In this document: positions 47,428-57,359 of the stretch, piece after piece | Numbering within the stretch: the stretch's first letter is position 1 | Layout: the number at the start of each line of letters is the position of its first letter | Assembly: GCA_033239525.1 (NCBI GenBank) | Contig: BSYO01000006.1 | Location: 18,314,175 to 18,378,174 of the forward strand | DNA: 64,000 nucleotides | Direction of reading: 5' to 3' | Origin: Nepenthes gracilis | Taxonomy: Eukaryota > Streptophyta > Magnoliopsida > Caryophyllales > Nepenthaceae | Program-made: the position numbers and the translations under genes | The notes under the pieces: generated by a model | Database searches by the model: none | The model's input: only the letters and a program-made list of their open reading frames with translations | What the model was told of the DNA's origin: nothing

Positions 47428-48339
47428 TTAGCACATCCCGCTCTGCTCAAGCCCTGACATGTAACTCCTCACCTCCTTCCTAATCATCTCCTGCATCACC
47501 GATAGAAACTCCGCACTGAACGGCACGTAGGCCCTCTCCGCCGACGCTTCAGCCGGCGTCGGTTCTTGGCGCACCGGGATCTGATGCAAAGGAACCAGTG
47601 CCGCCGGCGGCACCGATGCTGGCATCTGAATCGGGGTAGGATCTAACGGCCGATTCAAACTGTTGGTGCTTGTATTTGAAACAGAAACGTTTGGGGAACC
47701 AGAGCCAGGAAGAGATAGGCAGAGATCAGTGTTTGCCGTCGTGGTGTTGGTGGTAGTAGTTGCGGTAACAGAAGACGAAGAAGGTTCCATCAAAATCGGA
47801 ACTGTCCTGGCGACCGGGCGATAGATGTGAATACTCGAATCGCTTACGTCAGATCCGGAAGGGCTTCCCGGATTCAAGCTCAGACCCGTGACATTCTTCA
47901 CGATATCAGCACCGTCACTGGCCGCTCTCTTCAGCGGCTGTTCCTGCATCAAACATTTCGCCTGTGAGTCAATCATCATCTCGGCGCACTTCCGCTTAAG
48001 CGTCGAGTTCCAATGGTTCTTAATCGCGTTGTCGGTCCGACCGTTCAGCAGGCGGGCTATGGTAGCCCACTTGTTGCCGAACCTTGCGTGGGCCCTGATG
48101 ATGGTGAGATCCTCCTCCGGTGTGAACACCCGGTGCTCCACCTGCGGCGACAGCTGGTTGCACCACCGCAGCCGGCAAGACTTCCCGGACCTTCCCGGAA
48201 TCGATTTGCTGATCAGAGACCAGTTCCGCGGTCCGTGCTTCTGGACCAGCTTCGTTAAGGCTTCATCCTCTTCAGGGCTCCATGGACCTTTGATCCGATC
48301 CGTCTCCTTCTTGCTATTACTATTACTAAACGCCATCAT
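47428..48339 (-). CDS. R2R3-MYB transcription factor, subgroup 22 (MYB44/70/73/77 type)
   Basis: A 303-residue nuclear DNA-binding protein, intronless as usual for this subgroup. R2 spans about residues 17-65, with Trp at 20, 40 and 59. R3 spans about 69-116, with Phe72 in place of the first Trp and Trp at 91 and 110. Recognition-helix segments are [14 protein letters not shown] and [14 protein letters not shown]. Subgroup motifs follow: [19 protein letters not shown] (151-169) and [17 protein letters not shown] (278-294). LCLSL (206-210) is an LxLxL EAR-type repression motif, set in Ser/Thr-rich sequence (185-230). Two adjacent Met codons (48337-48339 and 48334-48336) can start; I chose the first. 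In Arabidopsis, relatives act in ABA, stress and auxin responses. There are no stops or frameshifts; this is the one clearly intact gene here. Confidence 0.97.
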   Translation of the reverse strand: MMAFSNSNSKKETDRIKGPWSPEEDEALTKLVQKHGPRNWSLISKSIPGRSGKSCRLRWCNQLSPQVEHRVFTPEEDLTIIRAHARFGNKWATIARLLNGRTDNAIKNHWNSTLKRKCAEMMIDSQAKCLMQEQPLKRAASDGADIVKNVTGLSLNPGSPSGSDVSDSSIHIYRPVARTVPILMEPSSSSVTATTTTNTTTANTDLCLSLPGSGSPNVSVSNTSTNSLNRPLDPTPIQMPASVPPAALVPLHQIPVRQEPTPAEASAERAYVPFSAEFLSVMQEMIRKEVRSYMSGLEQSGMC

Positions 48340-48503
48340 CAGGTATGGCCCCTCAACTGATGTATCCGTTCAAGTTGAGATGCAGATTATAGTTTTTGCC
48401 TCTCACTCAAATCTCTCTGAATCTGGTTTTGGTGGGATGAGGGGTAAGGTAATTGATGGCAATCACACAAGGGACGAAAGGCAGAAGAAGGGGGAGAGGG
48501 TTC

Positions 48504-48511
48504 ATATATAC
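48504..48511 (-). promoter_or_regulatory. TATA box candidate of the MYB gene
   Basis: The minus strand reads GAGTATATATGAACC about 165 bp upstream of the start codon. Transcription would begin about 30 bp downstream, giving a leader of roughly 135 nt with CT-rich stretches, reasonable for this gene family. No competing TATA element lies between it and the ATG. Farther upstream (about 48655) is ACGCGTC, a CGCG-type element. Confidence 0.5.
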
Positions 48512-48539
48512 TCGCAACTGAAACTGAAAGGATAGGGAT

Positions 48540-49908
48540 GACAGGTTGAGCCGGTAGCAAAGAAGGCGACGTGGGCGTTATCGTCACCGTCTATTCCAAG
48601 TAAGCGGTTGGGGTTGGAGATGTGCTTTTTTTGCGATACAGCTGTAAATTGGACACGCGTCATATCGCAGCCGCACAGATTTACACAACGCACACTCAAC
48701 CACCTAAGACCATCTCGCTCCTTCGCCACGGCCGTCTACTTCACCCTCCTCATGATTGCTTACAAACCTCGTAATCTCCAGGAGCGTGGATGCCAAAGCT
48801 ATTGCTAGCGCGTCGGTTGCTTTTCGGTGTTTTCCTCCGAGGTGAGCTACCCATATCCCGTGGAATTTTTCTCTCTCCCTGGTGGGCTCAAATTTGAGTT
48901 CGGCAAAAGGTGAATAGTAAATTAATTACTATTGGCGTATATTTAAATTGAGGATTTAATTCTAAATAAAGATGATTGAAGGGAGGGTTTAATCTCGATA
49001 GAGAAATTTTCAAGAAAAGAATAAAGGAACGGATTAGGATTGTGTTTTTGAAAAATTTTTCTAAAATGTCAGGTCAATTTAAGTTTTTGTTACCCAAGTC
49101 GTAAAATTAATCATTAAAATAATTAAAAATGAATCGAACTATTTGATTAAGTTGGACCAGAATATCCGATTAGATGCTATGGGAAAATCCGATTAGGTGC
49201 TGCTTGTTGGTATGCTTTTCCAAGGCACTAGGGATAATCTTTTATCTCAAGCTGCGATTAGTAGCTCTAGTGGCAACTCTTCTCGGTGGTTAAATTGGCA
49301 AACTTTGCTAGTTGGTTTGGGTCTTGTGACATCTATCTAATCGACTAATGCCAAAGTTAATTTTAAGAAAAATATAATCCGAGTCAATCAAACTCCTCAG
49401 GTCGGATGCTTAAAGAGTCGGTCCCATAAATGCAGACATTTTGAATTATTTAATCATTTTTTTTATTTAAGATGTCATATCACCATCTAGAAATTATAAT
49501 TTTAATATTGAACATATTAATTGGTCTTTCACATGGCATTAAGTGGAGGGCAGTTAGGCCATTCAAATGGTGGAACGTGTGACAAAGATGAATCTCTCTC
49601 CGAAAGCGTAGAAAGATGATTGAGATTTCTGAATTCTTCAATGAAGAATAGCAGAAACTCTAGCTTAGTTTTAAAGCATTGGATCATGAAATAGCTCAAG
49701 CTGCAGGGTATGTATGTCTGAGCGTGACAATTTCTTGAAGGATGTTCTTATAATTAACAATTTGCCATTAATGGATCTTTCCTAGCTGTTAATCAAGCAA
49801 AATTATTCCACTTTTTCTTAAATTTTGCAAGTGTTGATATTTCGTGTCTCATTGGGAACATTGATCTCTTTGTGTGGTCTATTGAATTGAAATTTTTGAT
49901 ATTATTAC
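48540..49908. other. MYB upstream region and intergenic DNA
   Basis: 48540-48900 is GC-richer and probably holds the MYB promoter. 48900-49908 is AT-rich, without domains, exons or repeats shared with the rest of the window. Confidence 0.45.
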
Positions 49909-50190
49909 TGGTACGTCCCTGGATCCGGGTTACTGCTAAGGTCAGAATTCCGCTTGATCTTCCTTGTTAGGTCGAATTGAAGCCGGTCTGAGATGATAGC
50001 TCCGAACCTGAATCTTACACACCACAATTGAAAATGAGAGGTTAGGGGATGGCAGAAATTGTCCCCATCGTATATCCTCTAACATTCAAATCAGAAATCT
50101 TTCCTAAAAAATAAAAAGATATTAGAAAGATACTAAGAATGCATAGATGCATATAGTAATCGATTGAGTATTTGGATGCGCCAACTGAAG
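49909..50190 (-). repeat. Gypsy LTR fragment related in layout to the Tat LTRs
   Basis: It starts TGGTACGTCCCTGGATCCGG, parallel to TGATGCGTACCTGGATCCGA of element 2. It continues with ...TCTTACACACCACAATTGAA, GAGAGGTTAGGGGATGGCAG and a TCCCCATCGTATATCCTCTA-like stretch, the same order as in the LTRs of elements 1 and 2. After this start it runs into a minisatellite instead of the remaining LTR. No partner LTR or internal region is present. Confidence 0.6.
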
Positions 50191-50527
50191 GGCGGCTTAA
50201 AGGTGCGCCTTCTGAGGGGCGTCTTGAAGGTGCGCTCATAGATGAGTGGCTTAGAAGTGCGCCTGGATCTTGGAAGTGTGCTCGGCTAAAGGATGGTTTA
50301 GAAGTGTGTTCGGTTAGGGGGTGATTTAGAGGTGTGCCCAGCTAATGTGTGGTTTAGAGGTACGCCTACTGAGGAGTGGTTTGAAGGTGTGCCCAGTGAG
50401 GGACGACTTAAATGTATGCCTAGTAGATGAGCGGTTTAGAGGTGCGTTTGCTAAGGGCGAATTAGAGGTGTCCCCAACAAGGGGCGTCTTAGAAATGCGC
50501 CCAACAGGGGGTGTCTTAGAGGTGTGG
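50191..50527. repeat. 27-bp minisatellite, about 12 copies
   Basis: Units of 26-28 bp follow the pattern GGTGTGCCCAGCTAATGTG then GTTTAGA. Because the period is close to 27, one frame gives a nine-residue periodic peptide (GLEVRLLRS, GLKVCPVRD, ELEVSPTRG, VLEMRPTGG). This periodicity reflects the DNA repeat; nothing suggests it is a gene. Confidence 0.75.
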
Positions 50528-50889
50528 TGGATTAAACTGCGCTAATGGGCTAGCATCTTGGTCATCTGAATAGAGGGTTGGCTATTGGACAGCGGACTCT
50601 AGATTTCGGGATGGAGGGCTGGCTCTTGAACGGAGGGTTCCTGACTCTTAGACGGAGTGCTCTTGGATAGAAGGTAGGTCTCCTTTTTGGAAATGTCCAG
50701 CCATTTGGAGCTTGTTTTTCCAAACTTGATGATGTATGGTTTTATAGTGTGTTCCGCAAATGTACTCTTCTTAGATATATGGGACATTTTACTTTGAAAA
50801 AATTTTATTGGGTTGGAGTTGAGTTGTGGGCCTACTGTGGTGTCTGGCCTCTTTGGCCCATGGCGATTGGACCCATCAATTACAATATG

Positions 50890-51610
50890 ATGTTAACGAT
50901 AATATTCAATACTTAGGCTTATTTATACAAATTGTCAAATGCTTATTGATAGAATGTTCTTTAAAATGTTATATTAGAAGAATAAATTTCTATCCTTTGC
51001 CTTTGCAGGGAGGTTCCAATCATTTTGTCAATTCTCTCAAAAATTTAGTTTTATTGGGCTTTAATGTTATCATCCCATAGGCGGTCCTCAAGCAGATTGA
51101 TTGCATGCTTCGGGGCTTCTTATAACATGGTATCATTGACCCTAAATTTTCAGCCGTTATAGCTTGGGTAGATGTTTGCAAAAGCAAAGATAGGGATGAC
51201 CTTTGCATCGAGGATAGTTGTGCGCAGAACAAGGCCATTTTAACTTGGCTGCTCTAGAAGCTCTTCCATGAGGAATCCTCCTCTATTTGGGTAATCTAGA
51301 TTGAAAGGTATTTTATTAGAGATACACATATTTAAACTCTCAAATTCCGTCAATTGACAATGTGGAGTTATGGAAAGATAATGAATTTTCACCATTATAT
51401 CAATCTGTTTATTCGTCACAAGATTGGTAATGAGATGGGCATCTTTCTTTAGTTGCAAGTTAGCACCCGGATAGGTCATTCGCATGTCTCTAATTTAGTC
51501 ATACTATTCTTGGTGCCAGTCTCTCTAGGACTCCAAAGATAATAGCATTATTTTTTATTCTCGGTGGTGTTAGCCCCCACCCCACGTGTGTATCGAAGTT
51601 GGCTTCGCTA
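50890..51610 (+). pseudogene. LINE (L1-type) reverse transcriptase remnant
   Basis: One frame around 51079-51280 reads AVLKQIDCMLRGFL, a stop, HGIIDPKFSAVIAWVDVCKS, KDRDDLCIEDSCAQNKAI and LTWLL, a stop, KLFHEES. This resembles the C-terminal part of plant L1 RT proteins (usual wording ...RGFLWHG..., W..VC..K..GGLGI.D...N.ALL.KWLW). Trp-to-stop and Gly-to-Asp changes fit G-to-A decay. Neither ends nor a poly-A tail could be defined; the downstream part is interrupted by the Copia insertion or lost. Confidence 0.6.
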
Positions 51611-51773
51611 TCTCATAGTCTGACCTCAGTCCATCCTCTAATACCCTTGATTTGATAATTTGAACTCTCAAATCTAATTGGAGATTTTCATCTGAATCTG
51701 CTTAGCACATTTTTGAGCCTAAGTATGTGACCATGTATTGGGTCATTCCTGTTTGGGGAGTGGAGACGAGAGG

Positions 51774-52555
51774 TGTTGGAAATCTCTCCCGTGAAGAAGT
51801 TCCAATCAACATTGTTGACAGTCAACGGATGGTCAACGGATGGTAATATAGTTGACCATCTGAAAGGATCAAGTTGACCGTTTTAGTTGAGAACTCTCAT
51901 GACAACTATGAAGACGGTCAACATGATGTTGACCGTTCTGAATGGGATGACGATCAACAGGATGTTCACCGGTCTGTTTGGAAGGACAGTCAACAAGGTT
52001 GACCGGCTTATTAAGGTAACACAGAGCACCTGCTATGCCTGAAAGGTAGTAGGTTGACCTACCTGTTTAGGTAACCTTGGAAACTCAAAGACTGCAGATG
52101 TTGCTGCTACTAGTACAGGCATGCGCCACCTGTTGCTAAACTTATACAAGCTTCTTGGGAATAGTGCACCAACCATAAAGAATGACGTGGTGGTCCAGCT
52201 GCTGCCAAGTCTTTGTATATTTTTATATATACATATATGTGTAAGTAGGCTAAGAGAGTGGTGTAGAGAGAAGTTGTTGTAAGTAGAAAGAGTTGAGTAG
52301 AGTGTGAGTGTGTGAGAGTAAGAAAGAAAAACAGATGAGAGGAAGAAAGCCCAACTGTGTGTGTGTGCATTTTTATTTTACTGTTTTTGTAATCTCTATC
52401 TCATATATAGTGCAATTTTTGGACTTAACGTCCCGTGGTTTTTTTCTTGATTCATAAGGGTTTTTCACGTAAATATCGGTTGTTATTATTCTTCCATTCC
52501 TTTTCTTCGATCTCTTTGTGTTTGTAACGGTAGGCCGCCCTATTTTCGGCCAACA
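51774..52555 (+). repeat. 5' LTR of the Tork/Tnt1-like element, with W-box cluster and TATA box
   Basis: It begins TGTTGGAAATCTCTCCCG and ends CGGCCAACA. U3 carries nine TTGACC/T hexamers (either strand) between about 51819 and 52060, some as inverted pairs such as GGTCAACATGATGTTGACC. A TATATATA (52224-52231) follows, then the probable transcription start. The order W-boxes, TATA, R-U5, primer-binding site is that of a functional retroelement promoter. Confidence 0.9.
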
Positions 52556-52557
52556 AG

Positions 52558-52568
52558 TGGTATCAGAG
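52558..52568 (+). other. Primer-binding site (initiator tRNA-Met)
   Basis: TGGTATCAGAG starts two bases after the LTR and 35 bp before the gag ATG at 52593, the normal layout for Copia elements. Confidence 0.92.
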
Positions 52569-52592
52569 AGTAAGGTTGAGAACTTTGTTCTG

Positions 52593-53339
52593 ATGGCGTC
52601 GACATCATCGAAGAATCTGCCGTTTAGCATTGAGCAGTTTAACGAGGAGGGTAACTTTATTTTCTGGTAAGAAAGGGTGATGAACGTTCTCACCAAAGAA
52701 GGGACAATAAAGGCGCTGAAAAAGAAGAATGAGAAACCTGCGAACTTGGCCGATGATGAATGGCAATATAAAAAAGATCTTGCAAATTACACCATTAAAC
52801 TCTGTCTGGCGGACAACACTCTACAGGAGGTGCTTGGCTTGACTGACCCGGCGGAGGTCTGGGAGAAGTTGGAGAGCCGGTATAAGTCCAAGTCCTTGAC
52901 AACCAGGCTTCATATAAAGAAGCAGTTCTATCGCCTACGGTTGTTGGAAGGAGGAAGTTTCGAGAAGTATCTAGACGAATTTAACCGGATATTGATGCAG
53001 ATGTCCGCCCTTGACGAAGAAATCAAGGAGGAGGACAAAGCGTTAGTCCTACTGGCCTCCCTACCGGCCTCCTTTGACCATATTGTTACAACATTGTTGT
53101 TTGATAAGGATACATTAAAGTTGGATGAGGTTATTGCTTCCCTGCTCATGAACGAGTCAAGAAAATCACAAGGGACCTCGACGACTGAGATACTTGTGAC
53201 TGAATCAAGGGGAAGAAGCGGAGGTCGTGGTCAGAAATAAGGAAATAAAGGTCGTAGTAAGTCAAGGTCAAGGTATCAAAACCTTGAATGTCACCACTGT
53301 GACAAGAAGGGCCACATTAAAAAGTATTGCTTCAAATGA
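52593..53339 (+). pseudogene. Gag of the Tork/Tnt1-like element
   Basis: The start MASTSSKNLPFSIEQFNEEG is followed by a nonsense codon at 52668-52670 (TAA, where a Gln or Lys is expected after FIFW). The frame then stays open to 53238, with VMNVLTKEGTIKAL, LADDEWQYKKDLANYTIKLC, EVWEKLESRYKSKSLTTRLH and KKQFYRLRLLEGGSFEKYLD, the UBN2-type gag domain. After another stop comes the zinc knuckle CHHCDKKGHIKKYC (about 53291-53332), CX2CX4HX4C, and a stop at 53337-53339. Confidence 0.85.
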
Positions 53340-53439
53340 AAGCGGAAAAATACGGATAGGGAGAAAGGTGACTGTGGACGGGTAGAGGAAAAGTCCTCCG
53401 TCTCAGTAGTCACAGCAGGCGGCCTCCTGCTAACAAGTG

Positions 53440-53700
53440 AAGGAGACGTGGCAAATCTGACGGACGAGGAGTCTGGCTGGATAATCGATTCTGGTGCCAC
53501 CTTACACGTCACGTCCAGAAGGCAGCTGTTCTCATCCTATACTCCAGTAGATTTTGGTGTAATAAGGATGGGGAATGAAAGAACATCTTCCGTTGTAGGC
53601 AGAGGAGATGTCATCCTGGTCACAAATAATGGGATGAAGCTGATATTGAAGGACGTACGTCATGTCCCTGATATTCGACTGAATGTCATCTTAGCCGTCG
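53440..53700 (+). pseudogene. Protease of the Tork/Tnt1-like element
   Basis: ESGWIIDSGATLHVTSRRQL carries an intact Asp-Ser-Gly active site, followed by FGVIRMGNERTSSVVGRGDV and LILKDVRHVPDIRLNVI, which are standard for Copia proteases. A frameshift near 53695 ends this frame; the downstream sequence continues in another frame (LDNEGYCNTFCEDEWKLTRG). Confidence 0.85.
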
Positions 53701-54640
53701 CCTGGATAATGAAGGTTATTGCAATACTTTCTGTGAAGACGAGTGGAAGTTAACAAGAGGGTCTCTTGTTGTAGCAAGAGGAAAGAAGGCTTTCGGCCTA
53801 TATGTGATGAAGGCCTATGTAGTGGCCGGAGACGTGAACGCCACAACCAGCACGGGGACAATGGACCTGTGGCACAGAAGGTTAGGCCACATGAGTAATG
53901 AAGGGCTATCCTACTTGAGTAAGAAAGGCCTGATTACTGGAGCAATAGCGGAAGAGCCAAAGATGTGTCTTCATTGCTTTGGCCGACAAGTAAAGGAAAG
54001 TCTCATTTCATGGAGACTCGTCCGGTCCAAAGGCAGAGCTCCTAGAACTTGTTCAGCAGATGTGTGTGGGCCATTCAGAGAAAAGTCTTTTGGTGGAGCC
54101 CAATATTTTATTTCTTTTATTGACGACTGTACAAGAAGGCTGTGGGTCTACCCACTCAAGACCAAGGATCAGGTTCCTGGTATTTTTGAGCAGTTCCATG
54201 CTCTTGTGGATCGTTAGACGGGAAAAAAGTTGAAGGCCATCCGTAGTGACAACGGCGGCGAATACTTGGGGCCTTTTGATGCCTACTGTCGATCACATGG
54301 TATTAGGCACCAAAGGACACCACCAAAGACTTCATAGTTGAATGGAGTAGCAAAACGGATGAATCGTACGCTCTTAGAGAGAGTACGCTGTAAGTTTTCC
54401 GAAGCAAAGCTTCATACTTCATTCTGGGCAGAAGCACTCCGGACAGCGGCCTACATTATCAACAGGTCGCCTAGTAAACCTCTGATGGGTGAAGTGGCAG
54501 AGAAGATATGGACGGACAAGGAGCCGTCCTATGATCATCTGCGAGTGTTTGGATGCAAAACATTCGTGCATATCCCAATAGACGAAAGGACAAAGTTGGA
54601 GCCAAAGACAATATGGGGAAGATGAACTAGGCTACCGGTT
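53700..54640 (+). pseudogene. Integrase of the Tork/Tnt1-like element, catalytic Glu replaced
   Basis: The zinc-binding start is MDLWHRRLGHMSNEGLSYLS with a CLHC pair. The core has TCSADVCGPF, YFISFIDDCTRRLWVYPLKT, a TAG at 54216-54218 (Gln in relatives) and IRSDNGGEYLG. Then PPKTS, TAG, LNGVAKRMNRTLLERV follows, where the family norm is TPQLNGVAERMN: Gln is a stop and the catalytic Glu is Lys. Both are single transitions. It continues with FWAEALRTAAYIINRSPSKP. A small deletion at about 54612-54620 removes the usual GY linker and shifts the frame. Confidence 0.88.
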
Positions 54641-56564
54641 CTATGATCTAGCTACCAGAAAACTCGTCCGGTCTAGGGACGTAACCTTTGTTGAGAATGA
54701 GACAATTGAAGACATTGGCAGAGATGCCAGATGTGACGATGTGCAAACAGACCAAGTGAGCGCTGAAGCTGTCCGTCCGGCATCGTTAGAAGGATAGGAT
54801 CCTGGTCAGGAGACGGTTGAGGATAATGAAGCGAAGGTCATGGCTCCGGATGACACCATTGATGGAGTCATACCTCAACCGACAGGGAATGTCCCTGTTA
54901 GACGGTCCTCACGCAATAGACGGCCATCCGTCTGTCTGTTACCAAATGAATATGTCATGCTCACAGATGTCGTAGAGCCTGAGGATTATGAAAAGGCAAT
55001 AAAGGACGACAGCAAAGAGGAATGACTGAAAGCCATGAATGAGGAGATGAGCTCCCTTCGTGAAAATCACACATTCAACTTGGTTAAACTTCCTAAGGGG
55101 AAGAAGGCCCTCAAGAACAAATGGGTCTATCGCTTGAAGCAGCACGAGAATACCAAGAAACCTAAATACAATGCGCAGTTGGTAGTAAAAGACTTCAGTC
55201 AACAAAAGGGGGTTGATTTTGATGAAATCTTTACCCCGATTGTTAAAATGTCCTCCGTTCGAGTAGTGCTGGGCCTAACTGTCGCCCAGGACTTAGAGGT
55301 GGAACAGATGGACGTCCGGACTGCATTCCTCCATGGTGAGCTTGAGGGGGAAATCTACATGGAACAACCGGAGGGGTTCAAAGACAAAGGGAAGGAGAAA
55401 CTTGTTTGTCGGCTAAGAAAAAGTCTGTACGGATTAAAACAAGCTCCTAGGCAATGGTACAAGAAATTCGAGTCAATCATGACCAGTCAGGGGTACCAGC
55501 GGACAACTCGTGACCATTGTGTATTTGTACAGAAATTCTCGGATGATGATTTTGTTATTCTTCTTCTATACGTAGACGATATGCTGATCGTCGGACGCAA
55601 CGGAGACCGAATAAAGAAACTGAAGGAGCAGCTTGGACAGTCATTTGCCATGAATGACCTTGGATCGGCTAAGCAGATTCTGGGAGTCAGAATCTTACGC
55701 GATTGGAAGGTAAGGTAGTTGTGATTGTCTCAAGAGAACTATCTTGAGAAAGTGCTCCAACGATTCAATATGGAGAAATCAAAGCCCGTGAGTATACCGT
55801 TGGCAAATCACTACAGGCTGAGCACTCGTCAATATCTGACTACGGATGACGAGAAGAAATACATGAAAGTCGTTCCCTACTCATCAGCTGTGGGAAGCCT
55901 GATGTATGCCCTGGTATGCACCAAACCGGACATATCTCATGCCGTCGGGACAGTTAGCCGGTTTCTGTCCAATCCGAAAAAGGAGCACTGGTCCGCAGTG
56001 AAGTGGATCATGAGATATATTCGGGGTACTTCCAAGAGGTGCTTGTGTCTTGGAAGTAACAAACCGCAGTTGGTGGGATACTCAAACGCAGATATGGCCG
56101 GAGATGTTAACACACGCAAATCCACATCGGGTTACTTGGTAAAAATTACGAGCGGTGTAGTTTCTTGGCAATCCAAGCTACAAAAGTGTGTAGCTCTATC
56201 CACAACTGAAGCCGAATACATTACAATTACAGAAGCTTGCAAGGAGATGCTGTGGATGAAGGAATTTGTTCAAGAATTAGGCATCAAACAGGAAAGATAT
56301 GTGGTACTTTGTGACAGTCAAAGTGTCATTCATCTATGTAAGAACTCTTCATTCCATTCCAAATCAAAGCACATTGATACACAATATCATTGGGTACGAG
56401 AAGTGCTGGAGGAAGGTCTTCTGTCATTGGACAAGATTAGCACGGAAGAGAACGTGGCAGATATGATAACGAAGATTCTACCGAAAGGGAAGAATGAAGC
56501 ATGCTGCGAGATGGCCGGGCTAATAGAGTTAACTTCTTCACAATCAAGAGGGGAAGTTTGTTAG
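54641..56564 (+). pseudogene. Reverse transcriptase and RNase H of the Tork/Tnt1-like element
   Basis: The variable linker (GYRFYDLATRKLVRSRDVTF, 54640-54700) leads to RT: MNEEMSSLRENHTFNLVKLP, KNKWVYRLKQHE, VDFDEIFTPIVKMSSVRVVL, QMDVRTAFLHGELEGEIYME, KSLYGLKQAPRQWYKKF and the catalytic YVDDMLIVG. Two stops at about 55716-55724 separate RNase H: KPDISHAVGTVSRFLSNPKK, GYSNADMAGD (usual Asp of TDAD is Asn), ALSTTEAEYI and CDSQSVIHLCKN. It ends near IELTSSQSRGEVC, stop 56562-56564, which runs just into the 3' LTR. The open pieces of 227 and 279 codons are the longest of any element here, so decay is moderate. Confidence 0.9.
56546..56558 (+). other. Polypurine tract of the Tork/Tnt1-like element
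   Basis: AAGAGGGGAAG lies directly before the 3' LTR (56559), where plus-strand DNA synthesis is primed in this class. Confidence 0.85.
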
Positions 56565-57354
56565 AAATCTCTCCCGTGAAGAAGTTCCGATCAACATTGT
56601 TGACGGTCAACGGTTGGTCAACGGATGGTCAATATAGTTGACCGTCTGAAAGGATCAAGTTGACCGTTTTAGCTGAGGACTCTCAGGACAACTGTGAAGA
56701 CGGTCAACATGATATTGACCGTTCTGAATGGGATGATGATCAACGGGATGTTGACTGGTCTGTTTGGAAGGACGGTCAACAAGGTTGACCGGCTTATTAA
56801 GGCAACACAGAGCACCTGCTATGCCTAAAAGGGAGTAGGTTGACCTGCCTGTTTAGGTAACCTTGAAAACTCAAAGACTGCAGATCTGTTGCTGTTGCTG
56901 CTGCTGCTGCAGGCATGCGCCACCTGCTGCTAAGCTTATATATGCTTCTTGGGAACCGTGCACCAACCATAAAGGATGACTTGGTGGTTCAGCTGCTGCC
57001 AAGTTTTTGTATATTCTTATATATACATATATGTGTGAGTAGGCTGAGAATGTGTGGTGTAGAGAGAAGTTGTTGTAAGCAGAAAGAGCTGAGTAGTGTG
57101 TGAGTGTATGAGAGTAAGAAAGAAAAACATATGAGAGGAAGAAAGTCCAACTGTGTATGTGTGCATTTTCGCCTTACTGTTTTTATAATCTCTATCTCAT
57201 ACATAGTGTAATTTTACGGACTTAGCATCCTGTGATTTTTTCCTTGATTCATAAGGGTTTTTCCACGTAAATATCGGTTGTCATTATTTTTTCATTCCTT
57301 TTCTTCAATCTCTTTGTGCTTATAACAGTAGGCCGCCCCATTTTCCGGCCAATA
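56559..57354 (+). repeat. 3' LTR of the Tork/Tnt1-like element, with W-box cluster and TATA box
   Basis: It is collinear with 51774-52555 and ends CCGGCCAATA (terminal CA changed to TA). It contains eleven TTGACC/T hexamers on either strand between about 56604 and 56850, two more than its partner, and TATATATA at 57018-57025. It also has a CTG/GCT-rich microsatellite near 56888-56912 that is longer than the equivalent site in the 5' LTR. Confidence 0.9.
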
Positions 57355-57359
57355 GGAGG

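Larger units (their letters stand above)
51774..57354 (+). mobile_element. Ty1/Copia retrotransposon, Tork/Tnt1-like, full length but decayed
   Basis: LTRs at 51774-52555 and 56559-57354 enclose a tRNA-Met primer-binding site, gag, protease, integrase, RT and RNase H in Copia order, and a polypurine tract. The flanks AGAGG (51769-51773) and GGAGG (57355-57359) agree at four of five positions. Protein wording (IEQFNEEGNF, IIDSGATLHV, RSDNGGEYLG, YVDDMLIVG, GYSNADMAGD) is close to tobacco Tnt1. At least two frameshifts and several nonsense changes disable it. Confidence 0.93.

Noticed and set aside
47888..48535. A 215-codon open frame on the plus strand opposite the MYB gene
   Set aside because: It mirrors the GC-rich coding region of the MYB gene, has no recognisable domain, and the MYB frame explains the sequence fully. 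It is a shadow frame.
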